DNA of 64,000 nt from Marchantia polymorpha subsp. ruderalis (lineage: Eukaryota > Streptophyta > Marchantiopsida > Marchantiales > Marchantiaceae): assembly GCA_037833965.1 (NCBI GenBank), contig AP031351.1, positions 31,446,501-31,510,500 of the forward strand, given 5' to 3'. Under the pieces are notes generated by a model. That model made no database searches. It saw nothing but the letters and a program-made list of their open reading frames with translations, and was not told the origin of the DNA. The translations under genes were made by a program, and so were the position numbers. Positions 34,437-46,800 of the stretch are shown here, in pieces (positions within the stretch are counted from its first letter, which is position 1; each line of letters starts with the position of its first letter).

Positions 34437-37013
34437 ATGGGTCACGATGCTGTGGCGCTGCCGACTCCGAAAATTTCACCATCTATGTTGTCTTCTGATT
34501 TTGCAAATTTGGCATCTGAGGCCAAGTTCATGGAGGATTGTGGGGCGGATTGGCTGCACATGGACATCATGGTATGTGTGAGAAATTTTTTTAGCTCGGA
34601 CTCTCGACAACAGATTTGCAATTTACTACACAGTTAAGGAAAATATTGTGATCTTCCGATGGAATAGCTATGGCCACCAGAGGCACCCTCACCGCTCAGA
34701 ATGGGAAGTAGAATTCTATGGTGCCCAATGTTTGGAAACAATGGTTGACTTTAATTTCGCTCATTAAATTTCCCGAGATTTTGAAGTTAATTGCTTAGGT
34801 TCTTAACGTCAAGCTTCTTCCTATCATCTGCTACTCTTTTTGTTAGGCGTATGACGTACTAGAGAGCTCAAACATCTCATTTCAGTGCTCGTCAATTTAA
34901 ATGCGGGGCTTTACACATATAATATGGTTAAACTCGACAAGACTCCTCTCAAACAATTGTTACTGTATGTTTGGATCTGATCGTGCAGGATGGGTAAGCA
35001 CCTCAGCATTGGAATGATAGATCTTCATCATGTAGTGGTATGCAATATCTCAGTTTTTTTGGCAGTAGTCAAGCTTTTATCTTCAACGTTTTTTGAGAAC
35101 TTTTTATTTCCCTCGTCTGTTTCCTTTTTTTTTTTATATCATTTTGTTCTTTTATTTCGTAACTCCTGCTGGAGACAGGCACTTCGTACCGAATTTAACC
35201 ATCGGGGAACCTGTAATCAAGGCGCTGAGGAAACATACGAAGTAAGTTGGAGCCACTTGGCATCGCAGTTGTTTTATTCTGAGAATTCGAAAGTTAAGCG
35301 ATTTAATATTTTACCTCGAGAGTCGAAGTTTTTGAAGTTAGTGCGTCTTCTCAAGTAAAGCATCTGGTCATCAGATAGTCTACGTGGATCGGTTTTTGCT
35401 TGAGATAGAGATTTGTCATACTTCTAGAGTTCTCGTGTTGATGAGCGTGAAATGTGAAGTATATGGAGGATATAAACAATAGCTCGTCTGGAACGAAAAT
35501 GATGCAGGGCATTTCTGGACTGCCACCTCATGGTGACAAATCCAGCTGATTATGTCATGCCCTTTGCGAAAGCAGGAGCATCATCATTTACCTTCCACGC
35601 AGAAGTAACCAAAGGTATATATATCGTAATCTTTTGCTTTCACAGAGACTTGTAGCAATAGGAGCTTTGTTTTTCCGGGCAGTCTATAGCAGGAATCTTG
35701 AGACACAGTTAGTCAGCGTATATCTCCCTTCGCTTTTGCTCTGGCTTAGGTGTATCTGTCATTCTTGTTTGAGTCCCATCAACTGAATGTCCGTGAACGA
35801 GAGAAAGTGAAGCTAATTTTCTGTGCTTGTGATTCTTTGACTTGTGGTCGATTGTCACCTGAGATCTTGCCTCATAGCCGTGAGGCAATTCTGGGCTGCT
35901 TTTTGAAGGAAGAGAACGTTTCTTTTCGCTGCAAGATGTTTTCATTCCATGTAAGAATGAAATTGTTTCTTCTCCATTTCCTACGCTTATTGAAACAGAT
36001 AGCTGGCCGGAGCTGATTAAAAGTATTAAATCTTCTGGTATGCAAGCTGGTGTGGCTATCAAGCCAGGGACACCCATCGAGGACATTTTTCCTCTTGTGA
36101 GTCATTTCAACCTGATTCAATAACCAAGGTTCTTAGCTTTCCTGTTCTGAAGCTCAAGGGGATTGCGCACCCTACTATCCCCTCAAGTAGAGTTTGATTG
36201 ATTGTTGAAGAGGACGATTTATTGGTCCAAGCTCTGAATTAAAACTCTTATTGCAGGTGGAAGGTGAGGATAGTGTGGACATGGTTCTGGTCATGACTGT
36301 AGAGCCAGGTTTTGGGGGGCAAAGCTTCATGCCAGATATGATGCCCAAGGTTAGTTTGCGAATTATCATCGGTCAACTTTTGTGTTGTTCTCTTGTCTTA
36401 GCAACTGAGCAGCCCGTTAATTGAACGGGTCATAAATCTGAAACTATTTGTTCAGATGTTTTAATGCTGATAGTCGTCCATGTGCATGTGTCAGGTGAAA
36501 GAATTGCGCCGTAGATACCCTAATTTGGATATTCAGGTATGGCACTCCGGCTGTCCATTACGTTGGGTTTGTTCATAGTTTCCACTCACATGCAGTTAAC
36601 AAGTGTTTGCGACCAATAATCAAATATTGATGTGCTTCCTTAGCTCGTGAAGGTCATGTTGCATGCTGTCTGAGTGCTCCGCTGCTAGGTTCTAGCCCTC
36701 AATAACATCATTGTAGAGTTCACTTAAGCGTTGACAGCATGACGAGATTCTTTCCTAGTAGATGCTGTAAATTGCCTGTAAACAAGATTTCGCCTGAGAA
36801 TATTGTAGCCACTGCAAAATGGATATTGAGTCCCTATGCGTACAGGTCGATGGCGGACTAGCACCCTCTACTATTGATCAGGCAGCTGCAGCAGGAGCTA
36901 ACGTGATCGTTGCGGGTAGCGCTGTATTCGGCGCCAAAGATCCTGCAGGCGTTATTAAGATATTAAGGAACAGCATAGAAAGAGCTCAATCTTCAAAAAT
37001 ATTTTTCCAGTAA
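34437..37013 (+). CDS. RPE: ribulose-phosphate 3-epimerase, cytosolic type (8 exons)
   Basis: Interconverts ribulose-5-phosphate and xylulose-5-phosphate in the pentose phosphate pathway. Exons: 34437-34571, 34989-34993, 35179-35241, 35508-35614, 35999-36096, 36257-36349, 36495-36536, 36846-37013; 711 nt, 236 residues, one open frame and GT-AG borders throughout. Motifs in order: [21 protein letters not shown], then [77 protein letters not shown]. The metal-binding HxD of strand 2 and the second His (CHLMV) and Asp (VDGG) are present. There is no N-terminal transit peptide, so it is the cytosolic isoform. Length matches plant cytosolic RPE. Confidence 0.95.
34989..34993 (+). other. RPE: 5-nt microexon of RPE
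   Basis: The bases GATGG are flanked by ...GTGCAG upstream and GTAAGC downstream. They supply Asp and two bases of Gly in the invariant MDGHF; the next exon adds the third Gly base (G-CACTTC). Without it the frame would shift and the conserved DG would be lost. Confidence 0.85.
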
Positions 37014-39799
37014 GAAGAGTTCCGTATCCATAGTATTGCTTTCAAGTCCAGAAAAGAAAACTATCTTGACAGAGCGAGGCATCATGCACTCTGGTGCAAA
37101 TTTGTACAGTCGATGTTGATCCCCTGATCTATTGGACTCTACATGAAGTTAGGAGCCTATTTACAACAATTTCGATTATTGACCAATAATCAGATTTCCT
37201 CAGTCAGGTTCGGCTTAGTAATGTGAACCCTATACGGAATTCAAAAGGCAAGTAGTCAATGCAAAGCACCTACTTCTATCATATTGTTGTAATGGAGCTT
37301 TCATTCAAAGTTCCAAGAGTGGAATGAGCATCCTACAAATCTGATTTCTCTCATGGGATCAATTCACGCGGTGTTTAAGAATGAGCTATCTGTGAGATTT
37401 CTGCGGTTGGATGTCGTGGATAATTGGATCGAGGTTTTATCTCCATATGGCTCATATCATGATTTTTGACTCAACCCATCTGTAGCACGGTTAACCACTC
37501 CACGTACATGCATGAAAGCGATATGATTCTCCTGTAAAATAAAAGCTCATCCGGGAGAGCTTTCATATAACATTATTCCAATTTATGTATCACTTAAATG
37601 TGCGACGATGATTGATGACAAGAAAAAGTCTTCAAGAAATAACCTATACAACTGTCCACGTGGAAATTACATATTCAGTAAAAAGGTTGTACGGTACATT
37701 CTTTGAGATGTGTTGTTGGAGCAATGCGCGCATTACAAGCTTTTTTTCACTTATCATCATGCTGGAAAAAACAGTTATCGTTATCCCAAGAATCAGTATA
37801 TACTACGATGAATTCTCGCTAATATTTTCAATATGCTTATATGTTTGAGCTCAAAAAAAGCTCTCTTTTGATCAATTTTTTCGTGATAGTTTTAATCCAG
37901 CCTTGTTAAAGTCTTAGCAATAATACTTCAAATTATTATAAAATATTATAGATTCAAGAAATTCTTGGATCATACTCTCAATTCAAGTTAAAAATCGGGA
38001 AAATTTTTTTTGCTTATTTTCGCAAAATCTGCTTCACATGACGTGGTGAAACACAAGCAACAATATTATCATGTTCGAAAGCTCATATATACTATTGTAT
38101 TGTACTCTTACGTCAGAGTGGAAAACAACAATAACAAGAATAAAGTCCAATCTCACGAACATATCAAGTTAACAAAGCCGACATTCATTGACATGGTGAT
38201 ATCGATGAATAGATCGTGTATGGTAGACGTGTGTTGAGTGTTTTGGCTTTTGAAAGCTATTTTGGGTCAAAAACTGATATGTTATCCTTTATTGTTGAGA
38301 ATGAGGAGAGTTTGGTGGTAAGCATGGACCTACATAACGACTTGGTGGTGTAAGAGTATATTACAACACAATCACACAAAGTACATGATGAATCTTTCAT
38401 TAAAGTCTAAACCAGCATACAGATCATTGTCACATACTCATCGCATGTTGGTTATCCTTTGTTGTGAAAGCATTAGAACAACTCATGTATGTTTGTAACC
38501 GCTAGTTATTAAATATACTTGCGGCTGCAAGTGTATTTAGAACACAACGGAATTTAGAGAAGTGATATGTGTGAATATCTTACCTGGAACTAAACTTCGT
38601 TCCAAAGAGACCAATACGACGCGTTAAGAGAATAGAACTTGAATTTATACATGTTTCCAACACTCAGGAAAACACAGTCCAAAGAGGTCTATCATAATTA
38701 GGTTATCCGCTTCTTAAATTGACAAATGATTGACATCATTATAATGTTCCAATATTTTCCAAAGTTCTAAGAATTATGTCTAGTTTATGATGGAAAAGAA
38801 TATTGTCATTGTTACAAGATAGTAATAAGATGGTAACCCACATGAAGTACTCTGATCTCAATCATTTTCACCACTCATGCGCCATTGGTTTAATAAATCT
38901 CATACAATCAATCAAAGTTATAGGTGAGAAGATTTACAGGAATCAGCTTCTCTTAAATCCTTTCTGCTTTTAAAACACTTGAGATTGAATAACAAACCGG
39001 TACAAACATATTTGAGTTGTTGTACTAGTTCAAGAATGGGATATGAAAATCCATTGAGTAATTTGACAATGGCCTATATGCTATTTTGGACTTCCATGGA
39101 TGATGTGGAATTTATCTCGGTCCAGGAAGATCAAACGGGGTGAAAAGCACGGAACTACGGAGATATGTTTTAATTTATTTTTTGAAAACGAGGATGCTTG
39201 ATATTTGGGGACAATTGAAAACTTGCTAGAAACAAACACTTATATCACACTGGCTTCTCTGGTAAAAGAAGACACATAGAAAACATTGACAGACCTACTT
39301 AACTAATAATATTATTGCAAATCTACTTACAAATTATTATTATTGCAAATCCTTGTTGCGGAGGATTATGAAGCAAAATTGTTTTGGTGATTGTAAGTTT
39401 TGCTAATTCTAGCACATGCAATGAGACATGTAATGTAAGGGGTCCGAGATGTCATAGCATCTTTTCTTTTCTTTGAGCTTCTATCTCTCCCAAACAAGTG
39501 GTGATAATAGCGCCAGTAGATAGATTTTATATAATCTTTTTTGAGAAAATGCAAAAAACACAAACATACACTACTGCACTTAAGGACCTGGTTTGCTACT
39601 GTGATCTATGTTCACAAAAACAAAACAAAATTTATTTATGAAAACCTAAAATGATCATTGAGAGCTTTTGCTAGCTCTTCTTTGTAGTGATAACATAACA
39701 TAAACCCTAATCATTTTAAAACTGAATCAAGTTAAAATAGATATTTTTTATATCATATGTCTTCTAAAACTCTCCACAGTAGTAACTTTGATAAACATA
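37014..39799. other. intergenic, no gene recognised
   Basis: Downstream of RPE. AT-rich, short frames only (largest 37612-37848 +, 38010-38237 +), with no motif. Probably the RPE 3' UTR followed by decayed repeats. Confidence 0.4.
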
Positions 39800-39839
39800 A
39801 CAGTTAGATTAGAATTATCATAAATCTTGATTTTTGCAA

Positions 39840-40290
39840 ATTTTTTTTATCAAACATTGCATATTTGATAAAGTGATACTTGATGTCAATGTATTTTATT
39901 ATATTTTCCATTATTTGAATTGTAACAAGATGTGATGCATTCTGACTATCACAATGAAAATTAACAATTTCATATCTCAATTATAAACCTATTCAATCAA
40001 ATAAATTATTTTGCTATCACTACATATTAAGTATTTGTTTTCAACTGAGCTACACAGTTTTGGAATTTAAATCTTCAACTAATGTTTCAATCATTAAGTG
40101 TAAACACATACATAATTTCTACTAGATCTTGTTCATAGTCAACATCAACTTAACTAAAACCCTAAACCCTAAACCTTTTTTAATCTAACTTGGATTTGAC
40201 ATTGTTTAATGAACTATCGTACAAAGTATCATGATTCTTAGTACTCTTTAGATATTTAAGAATTTATTTCAATTCTTTCCAATATATTTT
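39840..40290 (-). pseudogene. Ty1/copia RNase H remnant
   Basis: On the - strand, pieces in different frames recall copia RNase H in the right order: YLKSTKNHDTLY-like sequence, KFQNCVAQLKTN (for K-L-Q-S-x-V-A-L-S-T-T), then FHCDSQNASHLVT (for HCDSQSAIHLA) and YIDIKYHFIK (for KHIDIxYHFIRE). Many stops. A short run of CCCTAAA units lies inside at about 40158-40175. Confidence 0.55.
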
Positions 40291-40754
40291 TCATAGATTC
40301 GACATGTATTTTCTAACCTTGTCCATATTTGAAGTAATATCAAATCTTGTACATATCATCAAATACATGAAAATGTCCACAACTTTGTCATAGAAAATTG
40401 ATGACATCTAATACTTTTAAATGATTTTGATTGGATATGAAGCTACCAAAAACTTGAAGTTTGTACTCAGGAAAACCATACTTTAAAAAAAATTCTTTTT
40501 AGTATTATTTTTGAACTAAAATCATTTTGCTTAATCTTAAGTAGGATTCAGTTTCATAATGAATAAGAGATGTTAAATGTTCTCCTTGAATATTGTTTAA
40601 ATTTACTTCAGTAATATCTTTTGATTATTTTGAGAATTATACTTAAGTATAGTTGGTTGTTAGTAGAAATTCAAATCTTAACTGCAATCAATTTGTTTGA
40701 CTTTAGTTGAGATCAAATATCGCTATTGAAGAGAATTATTCAAAGTTACTTTGT

Positions 40755-41085
40755 AGTGCATAACTCAATTCACAACTAAAGCTGAATATATAGCAACAGC
40801 AGAAGTGACAAAGTAAACTATAAGAAAAAACATGTTTATCATTAAGATGAAATTAAAAGATGAGGTTTTATTTTTCATTATAATAATCAAAGTTTGTTAC
40901 ATATTGTTGCAAATTAAATGATGTATAGAAAAATGAAACATATCAACATTAGAGATGCAAAATCTAATAAAAGGATTGAACTAATAAATATTGATAATAA
41001 ATTGAATCCAGTTAACGAAATCGTTTCTTTGCAGACTTTTAATAAACATTATGCTTCTTTGCAAATTTTTCATAAAGAATAAATG
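40755..41085 (+). pseudogene. second Ty1/copia RNase H remnant, opposite strand
   Basis: On the + strand TKAEYIATAEVTK matches the copia TEAEYxAxAEAxK motif. FHYNNQSLLHIVAN and RKMKHINIRDA match HCDNQSAIxLAxN and RTKHIDIRxH. The intervening TAA stands where Gln is usual. Together with the previous item it gives two copia ends facing each other. Confidence 0.5.
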
Positions 41086-43848
41086 TAAAATTTATAATCA
41101 ATTCTTGTTAACTCTTTATACTTTTATTCAATCTTATTTGATTGCAATTTAGTTCTAGTTAGCTCTATGTTGAAGAGAAATTTATGTTAGGTTTAGTGTT
41201 AGAATTTTTCACAATATAATTATATATATTATGAAAATTATTATCCCCAAGACATGAGTTAAGGAGTAGATTATTAGTTTTAATCATTAATAAACTGATT
41301 TCAATTAAATTCATACTAGTTAGGATTTAGGAAAACTTTTAAAGAGCTTGAACATAACTTTACTTGAATATATAAATGCATGTACTAAGGCATAAATGAT
41401 AAGACTTGATCAACATGTTATCGAACAATACTCTACAGATTTGGTATGAAAGCTGATGATTTGTCTTATTCTGCCAAAATAAAATCCTCAAAAACTTGTT
41501 CAAACTTTACACAAAAAGAAGTAATTTTGATGACTTGATTCCAAATAAGGTTGTTTGAAAAGTGACAATCAGCTTCAAAAAGTGACAAAAATTGATACTC
41601 AACTACATCGTGAAGCTCAATATAAGACTGCATGTGAAATCAACGTTGTCACGTGCTATCCGTAAAGTCCAAACCCTCAAGGTATACTTGGATTCGACGC
41701 GAATCAGCTTATACATGTTACAGATGTTGAGCATCAAGGTCTCAAGTAGAGCGCAATTTGTAGGAATTGCGTTACGTCAACAAGGTTTGTAAAATACATC
41801 AAATAGAGAGCCTTAATGTTGGCTAATATGACATCCTTACGAACTAATTCTAAAACGGTATCGAGTTCCTTCACGGCTTTGGTATACTACTTCAGAGAAA
41901 AATAGAGAAAGGCTCTATTTTGAGATATTGCTTCCTACATTAGAAAATGCAAGCTCTTCACTGAGAAGCTCCACATGCGAAGTACTCATGGATCCATCTT
42001 CTTGTATTGACGAGAAATAATGACGTCATGCTTTTGATCGGATGACAGCACAGCTATAGGAGCGGGCTCCTGTAAGAAAAACATACACCGACGCTATTAG
42101 GAAAAAAAATGCTGACCGCCCTGAAAGCAGCAAGACCTCAAAGGTCTTGCGCTAGACTAGTTACGACTCGATCACATCATATTACGAATTTTAGACCCCT
42201 ATGCAACACACTTCGGGCTATCCACTGCTTCAATTGTCTCGAATTCTGATATCCACGGAACTAAGGAACCTGATATGCCAATTGTTACGAATTTCACAAA
42301 AAAGACAAAGAACAGAAACACACGCGCCAACACTAATCACTAAAGCTTTTCCTAGCCTAAGCTTCATAATATAAACCCTAACAAGGGTTAAATTAATCTA
42401 AGTTAAAATATATCCTCTAGAACGAAGAAAAAATAAACATGACCAGGTGCTAAACCTAAACCCTTAGACCCTAATGGTATATGGCGCAATTTACGGTTTG
42501 ATTTAAAGGAATTGGATAAAATACTAATTCATTATCGTAATTTTATTAATGATTTTTTTCCCAGAGGAAAAACCGTACAGGAGATGCTAGTTCAAGTACT
42601 CAAACCTTATGGCTTGAAAAAACTGCCGCTGCCGGTGAAAAACAAAATATTAAATCCCTCTAGAAATGACAACGAAGCGGGATTGGGAAGTTATTGGGGA
42701 TGTCAATAGAGAAATCGGAAATTTTAAAAGATCAAGCGCGATAATACATTGGAAGCAATGTAACATTGTTGTCAACATAACTACAATTCATCTAATTTTT
42801 TTTTAAAAATGGAATAATGCAGGTAGATTTTAAATATATGTATATGTATCAAATATGGATCTTACATACCTGACTGAGTTTATCAAACGCGAATTTCTGA
42901 AACAAAGAACAAGAAACTTTAAGACCAATCTGCAGTGCCCCTCCCCTGTTTTCTTTTTTATTCCATGCTAGGTTTCTTTGCAAAGTAAATGATGCGAGGG
43001 GAACAAGGAACCGAACTATGATCAAGAGCCTACTCCGAAAGCTGTCAATCAACAGCTTGGGACACACTATCCAGCAGTTGCTTTCCTTCCTCTATATGTG
43101 GCTTTCTGCACTGAAATACAATGTATGATACAAACAAACTGTTATATAAGAAGACTCAACATATTAATCTCAGTACATTTCTCGCGATTTCCGCAAGATA
43201 ATACTTGAGTCACACTTGAGTCCGCAGACAAAAGCAAATTGGATCTCTACACATTCAAGATATATTTTGGTGACAGTGGGCGATCCAGTGTTGAAACTTT
43301 GTGTCAAATTCTGGTTTGACAGTGGTAAATGGGATGGATGGTTTTGAAAAAAAACAGAATATTGTGGATGGGTTTCACTATAGGTGTTTCAGCTCGGAAA
43401 GAATATCTAATATACATGTTTGGAAACAAAGCTAATGTGATGCTGTATTGGTTTTAATAAACCTCTGAAGCCACCTAAACTTTTTTTTCTGGATCTTGTT
43501 AGACGCCCTTTCGTCCGTTGTACGACCGAGTCGAAGCTTTCTATCTCCCCTGACTATACAGTGATTGACAGTAGAAGCCAGACCTCAGTTCCTCAATTTC
43601 GACCATCTAATATCTACTGGCCATTCGAATCCTTATCACGGTGACTATGTACTTATGAGGGCATTTCATGTACCGGTTTCCTTGGAACCAACAACAAGAA
43701 CACATCCGCACACTCCCGCGTCTCTGAATATGGTAAGATGATGTACAAGTGAGGAAGGTGGAGCTGCCCCTTACTTGAAGGAGTGATTAGAACTAAACGA
43801 AATTGATTTCACGTCTGTACATCGTACGCCGGCCTAAAGCGAGGGGTT
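41086..43848. other. intergenic, no gene recognised
   Basis: AT-rich with short open frames (41592-41792 +, 42512-42709 +, 42849-43067 -), none with a known motif. Likely decayed transposon sequence and the 3' flank of the DUF1399 gene. Confidence 0.4.
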
Positions 43849-46800
43849 TCAAGTTTTTATAACTATCCCTTCCAGCTGCACACCACTCCCAGTTCGTCGA
43901 TCCTGCCTCCCTCCAATGCCCCCGCCAAAACCGACATAACTAGACGTTTCCTCAGCAAAAGATTTGCCCCCTTCCCAGTCAACTCCGACTCCACAGCTTG
44001 AGGCACAGTTACCACAACCATCAGCAGCATCATTCGAACCCAAGACCCCAGTGCTTGGAGCACCTTCCTCTGAAGACAAAACGTTCCCCGGATTCACATA
44101 CCACAACATCAGATTTGACTGAGACCTCGGATTCTCGATAACCACAGAGCCCCAATCTTTCAAGCCTGGTTTGGTTTCTTTTGCCCTTCTTCGCGCGTAT
44201 AGATTCTCATAGTTTTTCCCTCCCAGATCGGCCACGGATCTCAAAGTGCTAGTGCACAGGAGAAGGACAAGCAGAACATCTTCTTCCGGATATATCTCCA
44301 TTGCCGAGAGCTTCCAGTTGAACAACGCTGTCGCTTTCCCTTGAGGAGCATCAGGTGTATGGCGCACGAGTGTCACAAAGCCCTCTTCATCGTCTGCTGT
44401 AGCGCCTGGAACCTGGTACGCTAACTTCCTTCCATTGAGCAAGCGTACCTAAACCAAAAGACAGTCTTCAAGTAATCAGTGTTTAGATACAGATTGAGAA
44501 CTTTAGTCTGCCAGCTTTTGAGTTTTTGACTGAAAAAAAAGAACGCCACGGGTAGAATCATCAACCAGCGTTGAGATATCCAGATCACAACCCTATTACT
44601 CTAATCACTCAGTACTACTAAACAGCACTGCTATATTCACCGCAATTCTTCAGTGCTCTTGGCTCGCTAGAAGACGAAGGTTGACCGTTCGGTAGTTCGT
44701 GGGTAACAAAATGAGAAAGTTCAGAGGAATGGCTGAGATTAGGCAATGAACCATTGAATCTTCTACGCGGTCACCCATTCACACTCGCTATTTCCATTTA
44801 CTGATCAAACGAGTGGAGAATTATTGTCCTAGGAGTTTTAAAGAGTTCAAAAGCAGGTTCTGTGAGTACCAATCCATGTGAGGAACCATCGAGGGAAAAT
44901 ATGAGGTTACTTTCCCAATTTAGCTCCTCCATGGGTCGCGAGATTGTGAGCATCTCGCCTGACGACAGAGACCACCTGAGCTTGTACTGGCCGAGATCAT
45001 CAGCAAATGGGATAGCCGTTCCGACAACTTTCACTGCGCACATTGAGCAAACCAATATCCCGATACAGTTCACAATAGAAAATTTTCACACCGCAAACTC
45101 GAAGCAGGAGATTGGTTGTCAAGAAAATGCTCGGACAATAACGTCCAGAAGACACTACGAAAGTGCCCAAGCATTTCCTTGACAATAAGGTAATCTGGAG
45201 TAGAACTTTCATGGTATGGTTCCCGAACTCGAACGGCCCAGACTAGACTAGATATAATTCCAATAAACGACGCAGGGAATGAAAATAAACAAATAGAATA
45301 AGATGTAATCAGCGTTGGATTTACCAGGTGCTTTTCCAATAAATCCTGATATATAATTCCAGCCGCCTTCGCAAATATGGATAACCCTCTCGTTCCAATC
45401 TACCCCTACTGGCCGATCTTTGCCTTTTCTCCATATGCCTTTGGCGGCCCTGTGATGAGACATTCATACACAGACCGACTCGTCATCTTTTCGATAAAAT
45501 AAGGGTTTAGGCCTAAACCTTTCGTGTGTATTTTGTGAATGCCCAATCTCAATTACCCGATACGCCACTTCAAAACATATGAACATATATTATAAATAGG
45601 TTGTAGTGATCCTTTAAATTGGATGTTGATGAGGTTGCCATATGGCAGAGTTGATACCTGATGCGTATGACAAAGCATTCTTTGCCTCTATGATCAAGGA
45701 CTGTTCTTGACATCCAGCGCCCCTCTTGAGGCTGGTTCCTCCGCATTCTGAGGTACAAGGTTGAAATCATTTCTCCCTGATCATCTGTTACTCTATCAGG
45801 AACAGATTTGAGCAGATAAGGTGCAGGAACAGAGGGTGTGATTGATGCTCCGAGCCTTAAGGCAGCGCCTTGTGACAAGGCGTGATTATCATGAAAAAGT
45901 TGTCTCTTCTTGTCTTTCAGTTGGAACACTCGATCCACTGAAAGCAACGAAGACTCTTGTAATTCTTGCCAACTCAGAACTGATTCTCCCAGTTTAGTGG
46001 TCGTTGCCAAAGATTTGAAACAACTGCGAACGTGGCATCTAAGCTCGAGAATCACCCCTCTGGTACTCACTTCGCACTGTAGCAGCCATAATTTCTGCCA
46101 CTGTGGTTGTCGGATACCAGGAAATAACGGAATGTCCAGTTTCATAAGCTTGTGTGCATCTAGAGCTTTCAAGCGAAGGAAGAGGTCACCTCCTTCCTTC
46201 AAAGATATATCACCGACGGCGCTCTTGATCAGTAGGCACACCTGATTCATAAAACGAAACACACAAGCTGTAGTACATGGGTAAAAGTCTGAATTAAAGA
46301 GTACTCGAGCATATACTTGTCTCCTCTACAATCGACTTCTAGGTCCACACGGAGAAGAAGAGCTGAAGAGAAGGTATTCACCTCCACGACGTATCTTGGA
46401 CTGAGAATCTTGAGGTATTGATTTACGTCTTTCGGTTGATAACTCCAAGGTAAGGCTACGGGTACGCGTTCGAATCCGCCATCATCGGAAGGTAGAGGCG
46501 TGGGACTCAGCGGTTGCGTTCCTCGTGACATTGAACCGGCTTTTTCATAAGGCTGTCCGAAAGTATTTTCCCACAGTCGGGCAGTGTCTTGAAATCCCTG
46601 GTCAAGTTTCGTGTTTGGGCCTTTCTCAAGAGTATCATCATGATCCATAACACAACCCAGTAGGGCGTGAGTATCGTTGGCGTAAGCCAGTGGTGAAAGC
46701 TGCATAAGCAAAGAGGTGAAGAGCATGTCGTAGTCAGTGCAGGAATTCTCAGTTGTTATCATGAAGAACTCGTAGTCCAGGTCTGAAGTATTTTGCGACT

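Noticed and set aside
42512..42709. 65-codon frame rich in Lys and Leu
   Set aside because: No similarity noticed and AT-rich surroundings with stops; not supported as a gene.
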